A stretch of DNA of 64,000 nucleotides. It comes from Rachycentron canadum. Lineage: Eukaryota > Chordata > Actinopteri > Carangiformes > Rachycentridae. Numbering within the stretch: position 1 is the stretch's first letter; every line of letters starts with the position of its first letter. This document shows, in pieces, positions 25,601 to 36,701 of the stretch. Under the pieces are notes generated by a model. That model was not told where the DNA came from and did no database searches. It worked only from the letters and a program-made list of their open reading frames with translations. Position numbers and translations under genes: made by a program. The stretch is from assembly GCA_038496675.1 (NCBI GenBank), contig CM076658.1, forward strand, positions 6,826,942 through 6,890,941, given 5' to 3'.

Positions 25601-27404
25601 GGGCTTCATTATTGTCTCTAAGAGCAAAAATAATAAGCCTTTCTTTAGAACAGTTTGGCTCTGGCAATATTCCAGTGGTGGAAGGAGGTGATTAAATGTT
25701 GAATGATAGGTTTGCATCAAAGATCACAGACAGCTTACTGGAGAAAGCTATAAGAAATCAATTTTAAAAAAAAACAAAAAAACTGATGTCACCTGTAAGG
25801 ACCTGGCCCCTGTGAGGAAATGCTGACAGTGCTGCTTGGTGTACCAAGACAATTTTCCAATATTTGATGTAAAAATGATAAATTAATTGAGACTGTGAAT
25901 AGATAGCTGTGACTCTGAGATGATATTGCCCAGCTACTAATTAGTATTCCTCCCCTGAAACAGTTTAGTCCCTTTGACATTGAGACAGACAGTAAGATGT
26001 AGTTTTCTTTTGAATTTTGCAGGTGATAAGTGTCAGTTCAAATGTAACCAGCCTCACCCAGTCCCCAATGATTTATTATCAGCTTTAATTAGAATCTTTG
26101 CACCTTTGCAGAGTTAAAATTCAGTGTGTGGCTTTAGAAAAACCAACACGCTGGCTGCCTGATTGGCAGTACTGAATCTGGGCATAAGGACGCGTGTGTA
26201 GCCACCCATAATAATCCTGTTTACAAGGGAAAATATATTTTCCGTATTATCCAGGGTAAATGGTCTTTGGAGTTTTGAATTAAAGGGCCATTCCAACCTA
26301 ATTACAGATCATGTATTGTTCATTTTTACAGACATTTCTCAGTTCATGCTGCATGGTTTTACATTTTCTGATTTTCTTTTTACCATAACTCCAGGCAGCC
26401 ATTAGTTTTGATAAATTTCGATACAATATAACAATATGTTAGCTAATGCCGTTAAATGTAGCTTGATTTCAAAACTCTGGCCTTATTGTCTCTGTAGACA
26501 TGGAGCAGTATAAGTGAGTCCAGTGCTTAAATAAATGTAGCAAGCTACTTAGAGCAGGTTAATTTGCTGTATTAGTGTGCAAAAAAAAGTACTGAGTGTT
26601 GTGCACTCATTTTACAACATACAACAACATACCTGGCATCGATTAAACATTGAAAATTTCCATGCACTCATACGTGTTTTTAGAGCCATTGCTGAGGCAC
26701 AGTTTCATGCCAAAATTGCACTGCGTTGCATTTTATCTGCATGAACAACCTCTGCTGTGCTGAGCCACCCACACAGTACAAGGTGTCAGCTCAGAGTCAC
26801 AAAATCACCTAAAAAAGACCAAAGGACAAAACATGCAGGTGTTTCCTGATGGAAATGGAACTGCACCTGCATTTTCTCTCTCTGCTTGTTCAACCAAACA
26901 ACATAAACATCAGCAATGAAACCTCATTAACATCGTTAATAAGACCAACACATCTGATATTTAAAACAACACTAACACACTCGTGATTTAGGTTTTCCTG
27001 TTTTAAGTTCACATATAAGATGAGTTGCTCTCTCTTCACGTGCTGTAATTTAGTCATGTAAATGAATCCTCGCAATTGAGAGCTGCAGATGAAGATGTTG
27101 TTTAAGTGTAAAGTAACAAGAGAGAGAGTCAGCGACAAGTGAATCCACAAGGAGACAAATGCACTTCCTCTTTAAAAAAGAAAAAAAAACTGGGACACTG
27201 TTCCTGAGGGTGTAAACAACACAAACAGAGCAGAGACAGACTCACACAGAGAGGAGAAACAGCTCTGTACTGTACCTGCAGACACACCTCTCGCTCTCTT
27301 TTTTTTTTTTTTTCTTTCTCCCTGCACAAACATGGCAACTCTCTTTATGGGTTTTTTTTTTTTCATGTGAGCTCGGACTTGGACATGGAGAAATTAGAGC
27401 GAGA

Positions 27405-27495
<91 letters not shown>

Positions 27496-30400
27496 CGGGT
27501 GACATACTGTATCTGAGATATGCTTGTCAGCTTGTTGTGCAGGGAAGACTGCCGGTTCTCCTGACAAGAGATGACTAGCCAATCTAGCAAAAGTCTGGCT
27601 GCCTTGACACCAGTCTGGCACCAATTTATGGATCAACAGCAGCAGAGTGGACAAACGCACACATACACTTGAAAACCCATATATTCTTGGGGTGGGTGGT
27701 TGCACTCAAGGGGCTCTCCTACAATGTTTTTTTAATTTTAATTTAGTAAGAGAAACAAATTTGGAGTAGAGAGACTTCATTTAATTTTTTACCTTCTTGA
27801 ATAATTTAATGTTATGATTTATTCCAAAGACTCAGTTTTTGCTGTGGCTTTGTGTTTATCCAAACTGACCCCAGTTAAACATGAGTTTGCTTGTAAGCTA
27901 TTTTCGTCCAGTTTAGGGTGATGTTTGTTTACAGTTTTGTGTGTGTGTGTGTGGAATGAGCCAAGGGAGCTGCACTGTACTAGTGTTACAGGGTCTCTGT
28001 CTTCTGGGAAACTTAAGTGAACACTGAAGTGCTTCTGGTGGCTCAACACCTTAAAGGTGTCGTTCCTCTCAGTAAAACGCACACAGTGCAGTGATGTGAA
28101 GTACATGCTCACTTTGGTTAAAAAGGAAGATTTCCAGCAGCATATTAAGATGACTGCATAAATAGTCTTACAGTAGTGGCTGTAGTGGTGGTCACATAAA
28201 AATAGTTATATTTCATCTAGTGGATTGGCTTTAAGGCTTTGGTATTCAGTCTGATGGCTTACTGTGTTGTAGCTACGGAGATGGATGTTTTCATTTATCC
28301 ATCTACTTCAATGAATATGGAAATAAAATGTCTCTGTCTACAGAGGGTGTGGGGAAATAAAAAAAGTGCATTCAGATAACATGATGCAAAACACTTAAAA
28401 AAAACAGAATAATGAATTAAGTTGTTTGCTACATTAGGAGTTTTATTTTAATGAGTTCTGTTGTATTATCACTCGTCAGCCTAACAGCAGTAATTCATCT
28501 GGAAGTTTTGTGTAAAATTCTTGTGATATCAAACGCAGACATGATGATTCATAACCATCATTTAGATCTGCTTCTCTGCAAGTCACTCATGAAACAAGTT
28601 TTATTAGCAATGCCAGTGAATTGCAGATGCCTTCATCAGTTGTGATAATGTCTTAAGAACTCACATCCAGTACAACTGAGTGTTGCAGAGCATGGCAACA
28701 TGCCCTTTTGTTGTCAGCACATCCTAGGATCTGTGAAGACAAAGAGTAAAGTCAAGAGATATTCCCTTGATATTGTGACTTTGAGGCTCAGCCGAGATGT
28801 CACCTTGATCTTTGACTTCTGTCCTATGTTTTTATTCTATCGCACTAAGATCTGCAGTTTCTCAGAGCTTCATCTATTTCAGAGAAACATGCTGGGACTT
28901 TTTTAAATACCAAACTCTGCCTGTTCATTTCTATTTTTTGAGTCAGCACCTGCTTTTAAATGTTCTGAGACTGAGTTATGGTACCTGTAACCATTTAGTT
29001 ACATTTTCTCGTGATTACCTGGCCATTTTATCAGCACGTATTTCTGATAATATCACATCTCTTCAGATCATTCAAGAAAGAAATAGAAAGGAAAATTGAT
29101 ACTGTACACCGCCTATACACACTATTCAACCAGCTGTTTACTGGCGATTCCTCATTTGGTCCCTGTCTCGTCTTTCTCCTCCGGGTTTGATAATCAGACA
29201 GGCCTGCTGAAGCCCCCATTGTCTGCACACACTGTCGACGTGACTCTTATACATATGAGAGCAGCTTAGCATTGTGAATGCAGCTCAGCTTTCTGGAGGT
29301 TGACCTTTTTCCATGGATTAATAGGTTTTATGCTGGCAGCATTAATAAACAATTTCTTCGTTTCCACACTAGGGCAGTGAGCAGTCACTCTGCATATTTA
29401 TGTGCATCACCCCTCCCAGTATGAGCCCCATCTCACCTACTTTAGGCGGTCATGGCTGGCAATCACAACCCATTTTGTGATTTTTTTTTTTTTATTTTTT
29501 TTATTTCATGAAGGATGTTTGTTTCTGAGTCAGTTCCTTAACTCTCGTCTTTAAATGCTTGTTTACTGTTTGATTTATTTTTTATATATACTTCTTATTT
29601 TAAACTCCCAATCTCCTGCTTCTGTCTATTGGCCTGTGTTTCTGTTTTTATTGATTACTTTTCAAAAAAAATGTATTCTTTCCTACATTTGCCCCTTCCC
29701 CTCAATCTCACTTCTGTCCCTATCTCAGTCACTGTCTGCCTTTTTTTTTTTTTTGCCCTGGCTCATCTCTCCTTTTTTTCTCTCCCTGTCTTTTTGCTTT
29801 GGTGACTGGGGCTGATTATGTGGGACTGAGCAGTTTTGGCCCTCACGCTGTCTGTGGCCAAGGTCAATTACGGCCTTCCCATTCAGAGCATGGCCAATCA
29901 AGGGCCAGGGAGCCACTGATGTGGAGCGCAAGGCGGGGAGATCGAGCGGGAAGAAAATCAACCGTTTGGTGCCTCAAAAATGATTCGATTTGCCACTGGT
30001 GTGAAAGTGTGTGCTGTGTCTGAGTATCCTCTGTCTTCTTCTTCTTCAATGTCACCTATATTTCTCTAATATATTGGTTTGATGTTTGATGGCATTAAAC
30101 AGCAAACAAGGCTCTTAATAATAATCATGCGACAAAGCTAAGGTCGTTCTATCAGTGTGATCTTGTGTGTGTGATGTTAATATCAGACCTTTTTATTATT
30201 TGAAGAGTAACAATGTAGACTTTAAGGATTAATTAATGCGAAGAAAGGACGTTAAATAGGCAAAAAAGGACATTTTTAATTTTTATAATAATATCAGCTT
30301 ACAGTGATAAATTTGGATGTGTACCATGCGTCTGTATGGACACGGTGGGGCAGCACTATATTGTGCTGAAATACCTCTGTATTACCATGGAAACGCAACA

Positions 30401-33400
30401 AAAAATGTGTTTTCATGTTCTGGTCTCCAGGAAAAAGAATGAAAGAAACAGCAAAAAGGAGCAGGTAGAGAAAAGGTTTTGTGGAGTGTTTCGCAATCAT
30501 CAACTTAAAATATTTTCTATATTGATTTTAAAAAATGTACAGGTGAGATAAAGATTTATATTCAATATTCAATATTTGTGATACATTATGCACTTTGTTG
30601 CCAAAAGTATGTAGACACTATTCACACGATTTTTGTGCTTGTTGTGCTGGGCTACTTTTTCCTCTTGAGTTCAAGTATTAATATAATATTGTAGTAATGT
30701 TATATTGTATATTATACAGTATCACTGCGGAAAACATGTTAGCAAACTGTTGCCTATTTACACGCCCAGGAGTCATGAAACAGCATTACTGCAGTGGGAT
30801 TAAAGTAAGTATGAAAAACCAAAAGAATGAGTTCAAAGAGGATAAAACGCGTTGCACAACTGAAGGGAAATAAAGAGTGCAATTTTCTGTGGCCTTTAAC
30901 AACCCCTTTCACATCATATGTAGACATTTGAACCTGTTGTAATGTAAAAATATGGAGCCTTTAAGCTATTTGTAGGTTTTGCAATTGCTACATGGGCAAC
31001 GCTAGCATTAACAGCCATTTAACTGTCAGTTAAACCTTCAGCCATTACTTCATTTACAGCATAAGAGGTTATAAAATGTCCTCAGAGCAGGGCTACTTCT
31101 TCAGGGTGTTGTTTGGTGCTCAACTCACATTTCCTCTAGACTAGTAAGTGACAACCTGCTAATGCTAACATTGGCTATTTGGCAATAGCAAAACTTCATA
31201 TAACTTAAATAGCTCCTTTTAGGCAAATAATTACTACAGTTGATATTGTGTTTGCATGTTTGTGGCAGCAGATTGGGGAGGCACTTTCCCATTTCAACAC
31301 AACAGTCTCCATGTGTAATTTCTGACTTGTATGAAGAATTATTGATCACAACATTACACAATCACGACTAAAGGGAAATTTCTGTATTGTTTTATGGCCA
31401 GTCAGAGATCGAACTTGCCAAAAGCCTTTGGTTTGTTGTTGACATTTGACGCACTTAAAATGCAGCCAGCAAACAAATGTTTGAAATCAGCTGGCTTCAC
31501 AGCTCCGAGCCTCAAGTGGAATTGATTATGGTGACTGACAGTGTTACATTTTTGTTCACCATCAAGCATCACTCCACAAACAAACCACCCCCACTTCCGC
31601 TGCCTCTGTAAACAAAGGCAGACTTTTTGTGTGTCTGTGTGAAGGCGTTTGATTAGCCACAATTATGGCCTTGGCACCAGCTTGTATGATTACTTTGACT
31701 CAAGGCTGTTTTGTAGGTGCCATATAAGTAATCAGTGCTGGGCTAAACCTGGACTGGCAACAAAATGATGTGTCTAATTACAGCAGCCAACCAACCTGCG
31801 GCGCAGCTCACCTGACGAGGAAAAAGCAGAATTAATTACCTAATTGAAGCAACTCAGGGAACCATAAAGGTAAAACTGTTTTGCCTTCTAATCGACTCGG
31901 CAACAGAATTTGCTTCAGCATTAAAAGAGCATGTTTAAACATTCTTTCAGGGAACAAAGGTTATTTGGTTTTACAAATGAAACAGTACAATGAAGACATT
32001 TTTCTGGTTTTTGGTTTAGGATCACCCAAGCAAGTTTATTTTAAATAACCAGGGCAATGGAAGACTGCTAAGGATCTGCTAAGTTCCTGTATGTGTTGTG
32101 TACAGTCTGTAACAGCCTACTCTGTTGTCTGCCTGTCCTGGGAGATGGAGCACAGCCCAGCCTCTCTGACAACCTGGACATAATAAACAGCCGTTTGATG
32201 AAGTGCTGCTTGCCGCTGATACACAATAAATCCTAATGACGACAACAAAATGAATAATGATGGGGTCAAGCCTGGGCATCGTCCCGGGAGAACGTTCTTT
32301 TATTTGCAATGAAACATGCTAGATGTCCTCATGCTCGGGGTTTTATCATGTGTGGTTCGGCTTTTACTGCTTCAGTCTGCAATGTGTCTGCCTATCAATA
32401 GATTGCTCTGCTCAGCCTCTGTGGTCTGCTATGGAAGCAGCATTAATATTTCTGATCCTAATCCCTACGTTTGCCACTAGAATAGTCTGAAGTTAATTCT
32501 CTTGTGTAATGTAATCGCTGCTGGTGAGACAGAGCAAAGTCGGAGTGCAGGATTTCCCAACACGTATCTCACATAGCAGATCGCCACACTGACGACCAAA
32601 TGCCTACACTTATAGTTAAGACTGTTTCTTCCTGTGACTACACTGAAGAATCATAGCACCTCTTCCTGAGTTTTTCTCACATATCCGCTGATGCCGTTGT
32701 TATGCATGATGCTATTGTGCCCTCCACTCGCAAATGCCGACGAGTCCTCAATCAAGGATAGAGAGGACACTTAAAATACAGCCGGGTGCTTGTCAGGATC
32801 ATTACAGCCATCCCAAGTGTCTCTCTGCTCCTTCCTGTTCAGCTCAGCTTTCAATTGAATACTGTCTGGAGGACAAACTCTGACTCTGAGGAGTGGTTTA
32901 CCAAAGGCCTAATTATACCATAGTCATAATTTGGTGTGTCCATTGTTCAAAATTGAGTATTCAACCCATAAATAATGTCCAATGACGCTACAGTACAGGA
33001 TATCTACAAAGAAAGAGCTTCAGTATCACAACTAAAGTATCAAACCCCCAAATGGAATAAGTGAGAACTAAAATAATAAGACACTAGTATCATGTCGGTC
33101 CACCGCTTTTGTTCAGACTGAAATATCTAAACAACCATTAGTTGGATTGCTATGAAGCCAACTGAGTTTGGTGAACCCTGACTGATGCTCTGGCACAACT
33201 GTGAGGTTGTTGTTTTCGATTTTTAAGTGAAATGTTTTAACATCTGCTTTGATGAAAGTTGGCTCATATAATAATGCTGCCAAGAGGATGAATCCTTGGT
33301 GATTTCTATTGGCACCATGAGATAGACTGTTGTGGTTTGAGTGAAATGTCTCAACAACTATTGGATGCATTGCCATGAAATTTGGTAGAGAAATCCATGA

Positions 33401-36400
33401 TCCCCGCAGGATGAATTGTAATAACTTTGGTGATCCTTTTCATCAAACACCATCATCAGATCAAAATGTCACTTGGTTTATTACTAAACACTTAAATACA
33501 AAATCATTGACACTCAAGTCACATCAGCCACTGCTGTTCTTTGTGTTTAGTGCTAATTTTTAGCCTGCTAAGAAGCTAAACTAAAATGTCACTGCTACAT
33601 ACGTTGATTTTGCTACATCATTTTTGACACATCAACATGTGATACAGTGTAATTGCTTTTCATATTTCCCCATTTCATTCAAACAAAATCTAATTCAAAA
33701 AGTGCAGTGATGTAGAAACTCCAAAAATCTTATTTAAATCTATGGTTGTCTGAGACAGTGTTAATAATTATTCTGTGTTTATTTATTATAATTTGGCACA
33801 TAATTTTTTGTATGCTTTGGGTTGGAAGATGACACAATCTTACACAATCTCTATTGTAGTTATTTGACACAAACAAATGATAGCACCCCTAATGCTGGGT
33901 CCCCAAAGAATCTGACCCCAGACTGTGACATTGAGAACCACTGTGACTACAGGATATATCAGAGGCTTTTCACATGTACTGTCAGTGGTTCTGTGAACCA
34001 GCTCAGTGTGAATTGCTTACAAAAAATGTGGTGAAACCCTCCATTGTGATGAGTGTGCTTTGATTAATACACCCCGATGAATGCCTTTATTTTTAGCCTG
34101 GCAGGGCGGACAATGTGGAAACGCATTTTATTACCCTTCTGGTTGGAGATGAATGGGCAACAGCAGAGAGAGATGTGGTGCCTCAGTGTTCATTTGTCAT
34201 TGCCAGATTGAGGTGTAAAGGATGGAGGAGTCACTTGATTAGCTCTATCATCATTCGTACAAAGTTCAGATGGCAGTCATAGACAAATTGCTAGATAGAA
34301 GACGTAGTATTTGGTGAAGAATGGTCCCCGTTGGGTTTTGCCAATTAAAAGAAATTTGAGGAACAAGCTGGGTGTGTCTGGCTGGACAACTGGCTAGGCA
34401 AAAAGTGCTGATTTTTCCAGTGCTGAATTGCCGGGGTCAGAGCCTAACAATATATACTTTCTGCTGGGAACATGAGCTAATTGACTAAACGAGGGCTGTT
34501 ACATCCGATGTCAAGGTTAGGGCCAAGGAGAGAAGGAGAGTTGCATTTCATCAGAGCAGGTCATTAGGCTTGTCTTGAATCAGACATGATTATAGTGAGA
34601 TAGACTCTGCAGCGCTCGTCCTTTTCACTCCAGGTGGAGGTATGAAGTTCATTTTACCTGGCGAGGCAGTTTCTGACCCTGCAATAACATTCTATACATT
34701 GAGAGTGAAATAAAGGTGACACATGTGCTTGTGACCTTCACACAAGTTCAAATATAATTTGAATGAATCTGTTTCGTTCTTACATAATATGAAACATAAA
34801 TTATTAATTTGACTCCACTGAAATGTCTTCCACATGCAGTGTATCATGGGAAAATGAAATCTTTTATGTAGGGTTTTTGGTTTATATATATTTATATTAA
34901 AGATCACAATGTGTCTGGTGCCTGTTTGTGTCTTTCCAGGAACTCTTCACAGCGGAGTGCAAGTTCAAAGAGTCTGTGTTTGAGAACTACTATGTGATCT
35001 ACTCGTCCATGTTGTACAGACAACAGGAGTCGGGGAGAGCTTGGTTCCTAGGGCTCAATAAAGAGGGTCAAGCCATGAAGGGGAACCGAGTAAAAAAAAC
35101 AAAACCAGCTGCTCACTTCCTGCCCAAGCCATTAGAAGGTACGTAATAAAAATTCAAAATGAGATTTTAGAATAACATTAAAACCACACTGTAGGGGTCT
35201 TCTTTTTCCTCTTTTTCTCTCTCATGAAAACACTAAAGTATCAGTAATGAATTATTATTAGTATCATGCTAATAAATATTGTTTGTAGTCAGATTCTGAA
35301 ATATCCTCTGTGGAGTCAGCCTCCACTGTTGTCCAATATCTCTTCAAAAACACATAGATGAACAACAGTGTTGCAATGGGTGACATGGTCCTTTATTATG
35401 ATGAATACAGCCGCTGTAGTTTATTTAAATCCTTCATACACATCCTGCTCTTATAAATACTCACTAGTGTACCCTGTATGCATTAATATGTAGTTAATGG
35501 TTTTCTACAAATGCATGATTTATTCCAGTATTCGTAAAGTTTACTGCCCAGTTTGAAGAAACCACTTGGCAGTGTTTATATAAAAAAAAAAGTTTTTTTC
35601 GATGTGGGTCTAGAGCAGGAAAAAATGGTCTTGTATTGAATGCCAAAGACAGACTTTTAATGAAATTTGTTGACAGAAAGAGGACTACTAAATTTCACCA
35701 TCCTTCTCACAAAATAATATTTTCTCAGCTTCAGTTTTCAGGTTTTGATTTATCTAACTCTGAAAGCTCTGAACCCATCTCTGTATTAGGCTGGCAACAA
35801 AAGATGGATGTCTCAAAACTATCTGCACTTAAAAAAACAAAATGAAGGCTAATTAGCACAAAAAATACATAATATGTAAATATCCTCAAGGGGCACAATG
35901 AGCGTTGCGCATCTCATCACATTCTGCTACCTGAAGCAGTCAAAGAAACTCATTACTGTAACTGTAGCTTTTAGATGGAGGTGTAAATAAATGTGGATAT
36001 TTTTTAATGAAATCTACAGCATAAAAAACAAAAATGATGAGTGTGGCATGATTCCAAGAGTACAACTACTGCATGTGAAATATCTATCTTCGACATAGTT
36101 TTGTGTTTATGTGCTGACTCTGTTTTGCTGTTGTAAGCAGACAGAGAAGGCTGCAGGGCTGCTCAGTAAGTGCAGTATGAAAGGTTGATAGTCCAGCAGA
36201 TGCCACCATCACTCTCGTCAGCCACCGGCCTGATTGCTTTCCATCATTTGAACATGGAATCAGGTTGAAGTGTCCTGTCAAGACAGTAATACAGGGGGGG
36301 GGTAATGAGACACTTCTCGCTGTTTTGTTGAAAAGCATGTGCTTAGATTCAGAAGCAGCCCTGATGGAGTCATAGCATGAAGCCCATAGGCAAAGATGTA

Positions 36401-36701
36401 TCAGCTTTTTCTCCATCTGTAAATTGTAGTGAAAGTTTTCCATCTATATAAAACTTTATAAAGAGGAAACAACAGCAAGCATTGTGAGGGTAAACCTGAA
36501 AATGCAGCTAACATTGTTTCCCTTGTCTCCTCTCTCTCCTTATCTTCTGCTCCTCCAGTTGCCATGTACAGAGAGCCATCGTTGCATGATGTTGGAGAGA
36601 CATTGCCCAAGGCGGCGGTACCTCCCAGTAAAAGCACAAGTGAGCCGGCGGTGATGAATGGAGGTAAACCTGTCAGCAAGCCCGACAAGCCCACCACATA
36701 G
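4453..36701 (+). CDS. fgf14: fgf14, isoform 1A: FGF homologous factor 4, complete five-exon coding sequence
   Basis: Joined exons 4453-4645, 12384-12494, 13697-13800, 34940-35138 and 36559-36701 give 750 nt, or 249 residues plus TAG (human FGF14-1A is 247). All junctions are GT-AG, with intron phases 1, 1, 0, 1 as in the FHF family. FHFs are intracellular, lack a signal peptide, and do not act through FGF receptors. They bind the C-terminal tail of voltage-gated sodium channels and tune inactivation and axon-initial-segment localisation in neurons. The protein has a basic A-type N-terminus (1-64), a beta-trefoil core (about 65-205) and a short Pro/Ser/Lys-rich tail. The residues FLPK and PLEV, implicated in channel binding, are present. 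Compared with FGF12 and FGF13, the N-terminus (IASGLIRQ, CNGNLVDIFSKV) and tail (VAMYREPSLHDVGET) are those of FGF14. Convergence with itgbl1 supports orthology. Confidence 0.97.
5267..5284. repeat. T-homopolymer
   Basis: Run of about 18 T in intron 1. Confidence 0.9.
5866..5903. repeat. (TG)n microsatellite with TCTG interruptions
   Basis: TG tract with two TCTG interruptions, in intron 1 of fgf14. Confidence 0.9.
9084..9121. repeat. (CA)n microsatellite
   Basis: CA tract of about 38 bp in intron 1. Confidence 0.95.
9352..9428. repeat. (TG)n microsatellite, 77 bp
   Basis: Uninterrupted TG tract, one of the longest in the window, in intron 1. It lies only 230 bp from the opposite-strand CA tract at 9084-9121, so the two form complementary arms in the pre-mRNA. 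Confidence 0.95.
10884..10932. repeat. (CT)n tract, left flank of the assembly gap
   Basis: Pure CT dinucleotides over about 49 bp, then one GT interruption and TCTCTTAT. It is homopyrimidine on + and GA on -. Confidence 0.95.
10995..11343. other. Assembly gap (349 N)
   Basis: 349 undetermined bases. The right flank is (CT)n, and a second (CT)n tract ends about 60 bp before the gap. The gap is therefore probably caused by an unresolved CT-rich repeat, and its true length is unknown. Confidence 0.98.
11344..11424. repeat. (CT)n tract, right flank of the assembly gap
   Basis: About 54 bp of pure CT, a short AGGC interruption, then further CT units, followed by a short CA stretch to about 11450. 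Confidence 0.95.
12177..12260. repeat. (TA)n/(CA)n/(CATA)n composite low-complexity block
   Basis: Alternating TA and ACAT units with a palindromic core (TATATGCATATA). It ends 123 bp before fgf14 exon 2. Confidence 0.9.
12384..12494 (+). CDS. fgf14: fgf14 coding exon 2 (residues 65-101 plus part of 102)
   Basis: 111 nt, the usual length of FHF exon 2. Encodes DPQLKGIVTRLYCRQGYYLQ, then MNPDGSLDGTKDDSSNS, the first strands of the beta-trefoil core. The acceptor is CTCCTGCAG and the donor T|GTGAGT. It enters in phase 1, completing Asp65 from exon 1, and leaves in phase 1. The sequence is nearly identical to mammalian FGF14, with conservative changes around MNPDGS and SSNS. Confidence 0.97.
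12495..13696 (+). other. fgf14: fgf14 intron 2 (1.2 kb)
   Basis: Standard GTGAGT...TTTCAG intron. AT-rich and without a recognisable repeat or exon. Confidence 0.9.
13697..13800 (+). CDS. fgf14: fgf14 coding exon 3 (residues 102-136)
   Basis: 104 nt, the usual length of FHF exon 3. Encodes SLFNLIPVGLRVVAIQSVKT followed by GLYIAMNGEGHLYTS, the middle of the beta-trefoil. Acceptor GTTTCAG, donor TCA|GTAAGC, phase 0 at the end. The VGLRVVAIQ and LYIAMN strands are invariant features of FHFs. Confidence 0.97.
17692..17770 (+). repeat. Tail of a fish interspersed repeat (ATTATCAAAATAGTTG type)
   Basis: AATTATCAAAATAGTTGCAG followed by GACTAATCAATTAATTGACAA matches, from memory, the 3' end of a very common teleost repeat whose copies end in alternating ATTAATCG motifs. 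A longer copy of the same family lies at 45888-46184. Family name not recalled. Confidence 0.55.
22573..22677. repeat. (TG)n microsatellite, 105 bp with one N
   Basis: TG tract interrupted only by the undetermined base at 22620, which looks like an assembly joint inside the repeat. Array length is uncertain. Confidence 0.95.
27409..27493. repeat. (GT)n microsatellite, 85 bp
   Basis: Pure GT tract preceded within 110 bp by two T-runs (27300-27314 and 27351-27363). The three form a dense low-complexity cluster in intron 3. Confidence 0.95.
30585..30650 (+). repeat. Fragment of a fish DNA-transposon-derived repeat
   Basis: GTTGCCAAAAGTATGTAGAC, then CACTATTCACACG and TGTGCTTGTTG, resembles the abundant teleost repeat with the motif GCCAAAAGTATGTGGACACC. 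I associate that motif with Tc1-like element copies. Only one end is visible, and no transposase reading frame is attached. Confidence 0.4.
33090..33445 (+). repeat. Percomorph interspersed repeat with two internal units
   Basis: Two related units start at about 33117 (TGAAATATCTAAACAACCAT) and 33341 (TGAAATGTCTCAACAACTAT). Each continues into GGATTGC(C)ATGAA and a GTTTGGTGA or CTTTGGTGATCC segment. I recognise this motif set as a high-copy repeat of perciform-type fishes. It has no coding potential; the short ORFs across it are incidental. Confidence 0.6.
34940..35138 (+). CDS. fgf14: fgf14 coding exon 4 (residues 137-202)
   Basis: 199 nt, the usual length of FHF exon 4. Encodes ELFTAECKFKESVFENYYVI, then YSSMLYRQQESGRAWFLGLN, then KEGQAMKGNRVKKTKPAAHF and LPKPLE. 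It carries the last two trefoil lobes and most of the sodium-channel-binding surface (ENYYV, FLPK and the start of PLEV). Acceptor TTTCCAG, donor G|GTACGT, phase 1 at the end. The protein is essentially identical to mammalian FGF14 here. Confidence 0.98.
35139..36558 (+). other. fgf14: fgf14 intron 4 (1.4 kb)
   Basis: GTACGT donor and CTCCTCCAG acceptor. AT-rich with a short A-run near 35581-35590. No repeat or exon recognised. Confidence 0.9.
36559..36701 (+). CDS. fgf14: fgf14 coding exon 5 (residues 203-249 and stop)
   Basis: Encodes the C-terminal tail: (V)AMYREPSLHDVGETLPKA, then AVPPSKSTSEPAV, then MNGGKPVSKPDKPTT, ending at TAG 36699-36701. Val203 is split across the exon 4/5 junction, so the PLEV channel-contact motif is completed only by splicing. 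YREPSLHDVGET and MNGGKPV match FGF14 rather than the other FHFs. The last residues (SKPDKPTT) are slightly longer than the mammalian end and account for the two extra residues. Confidence 0.97.

Larger units (their letters stand above)
13801..34939 (+). other. fgf14: fgf14 intron 3 (21.1 kb)
   Basis: The largest intron of the gene. No further coding exon is visible. It contains homopolymers (14176-14189, 22323-22340, 27300-27314), long TG/GT microsatellites (22573-22677, 27409-27493), a fish AT-rich repeat tail near 17692-17770, a DNA-transposon-like fragment near 30585-30650, and a repetitive two-unit element at 33090-33445. The segments at 29800-29960 and 31640-31860 look unique, the second with several TAATT motifs, and could be regulatory. 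The rest is AT-rich and unassigned. Confidence 0.85.
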
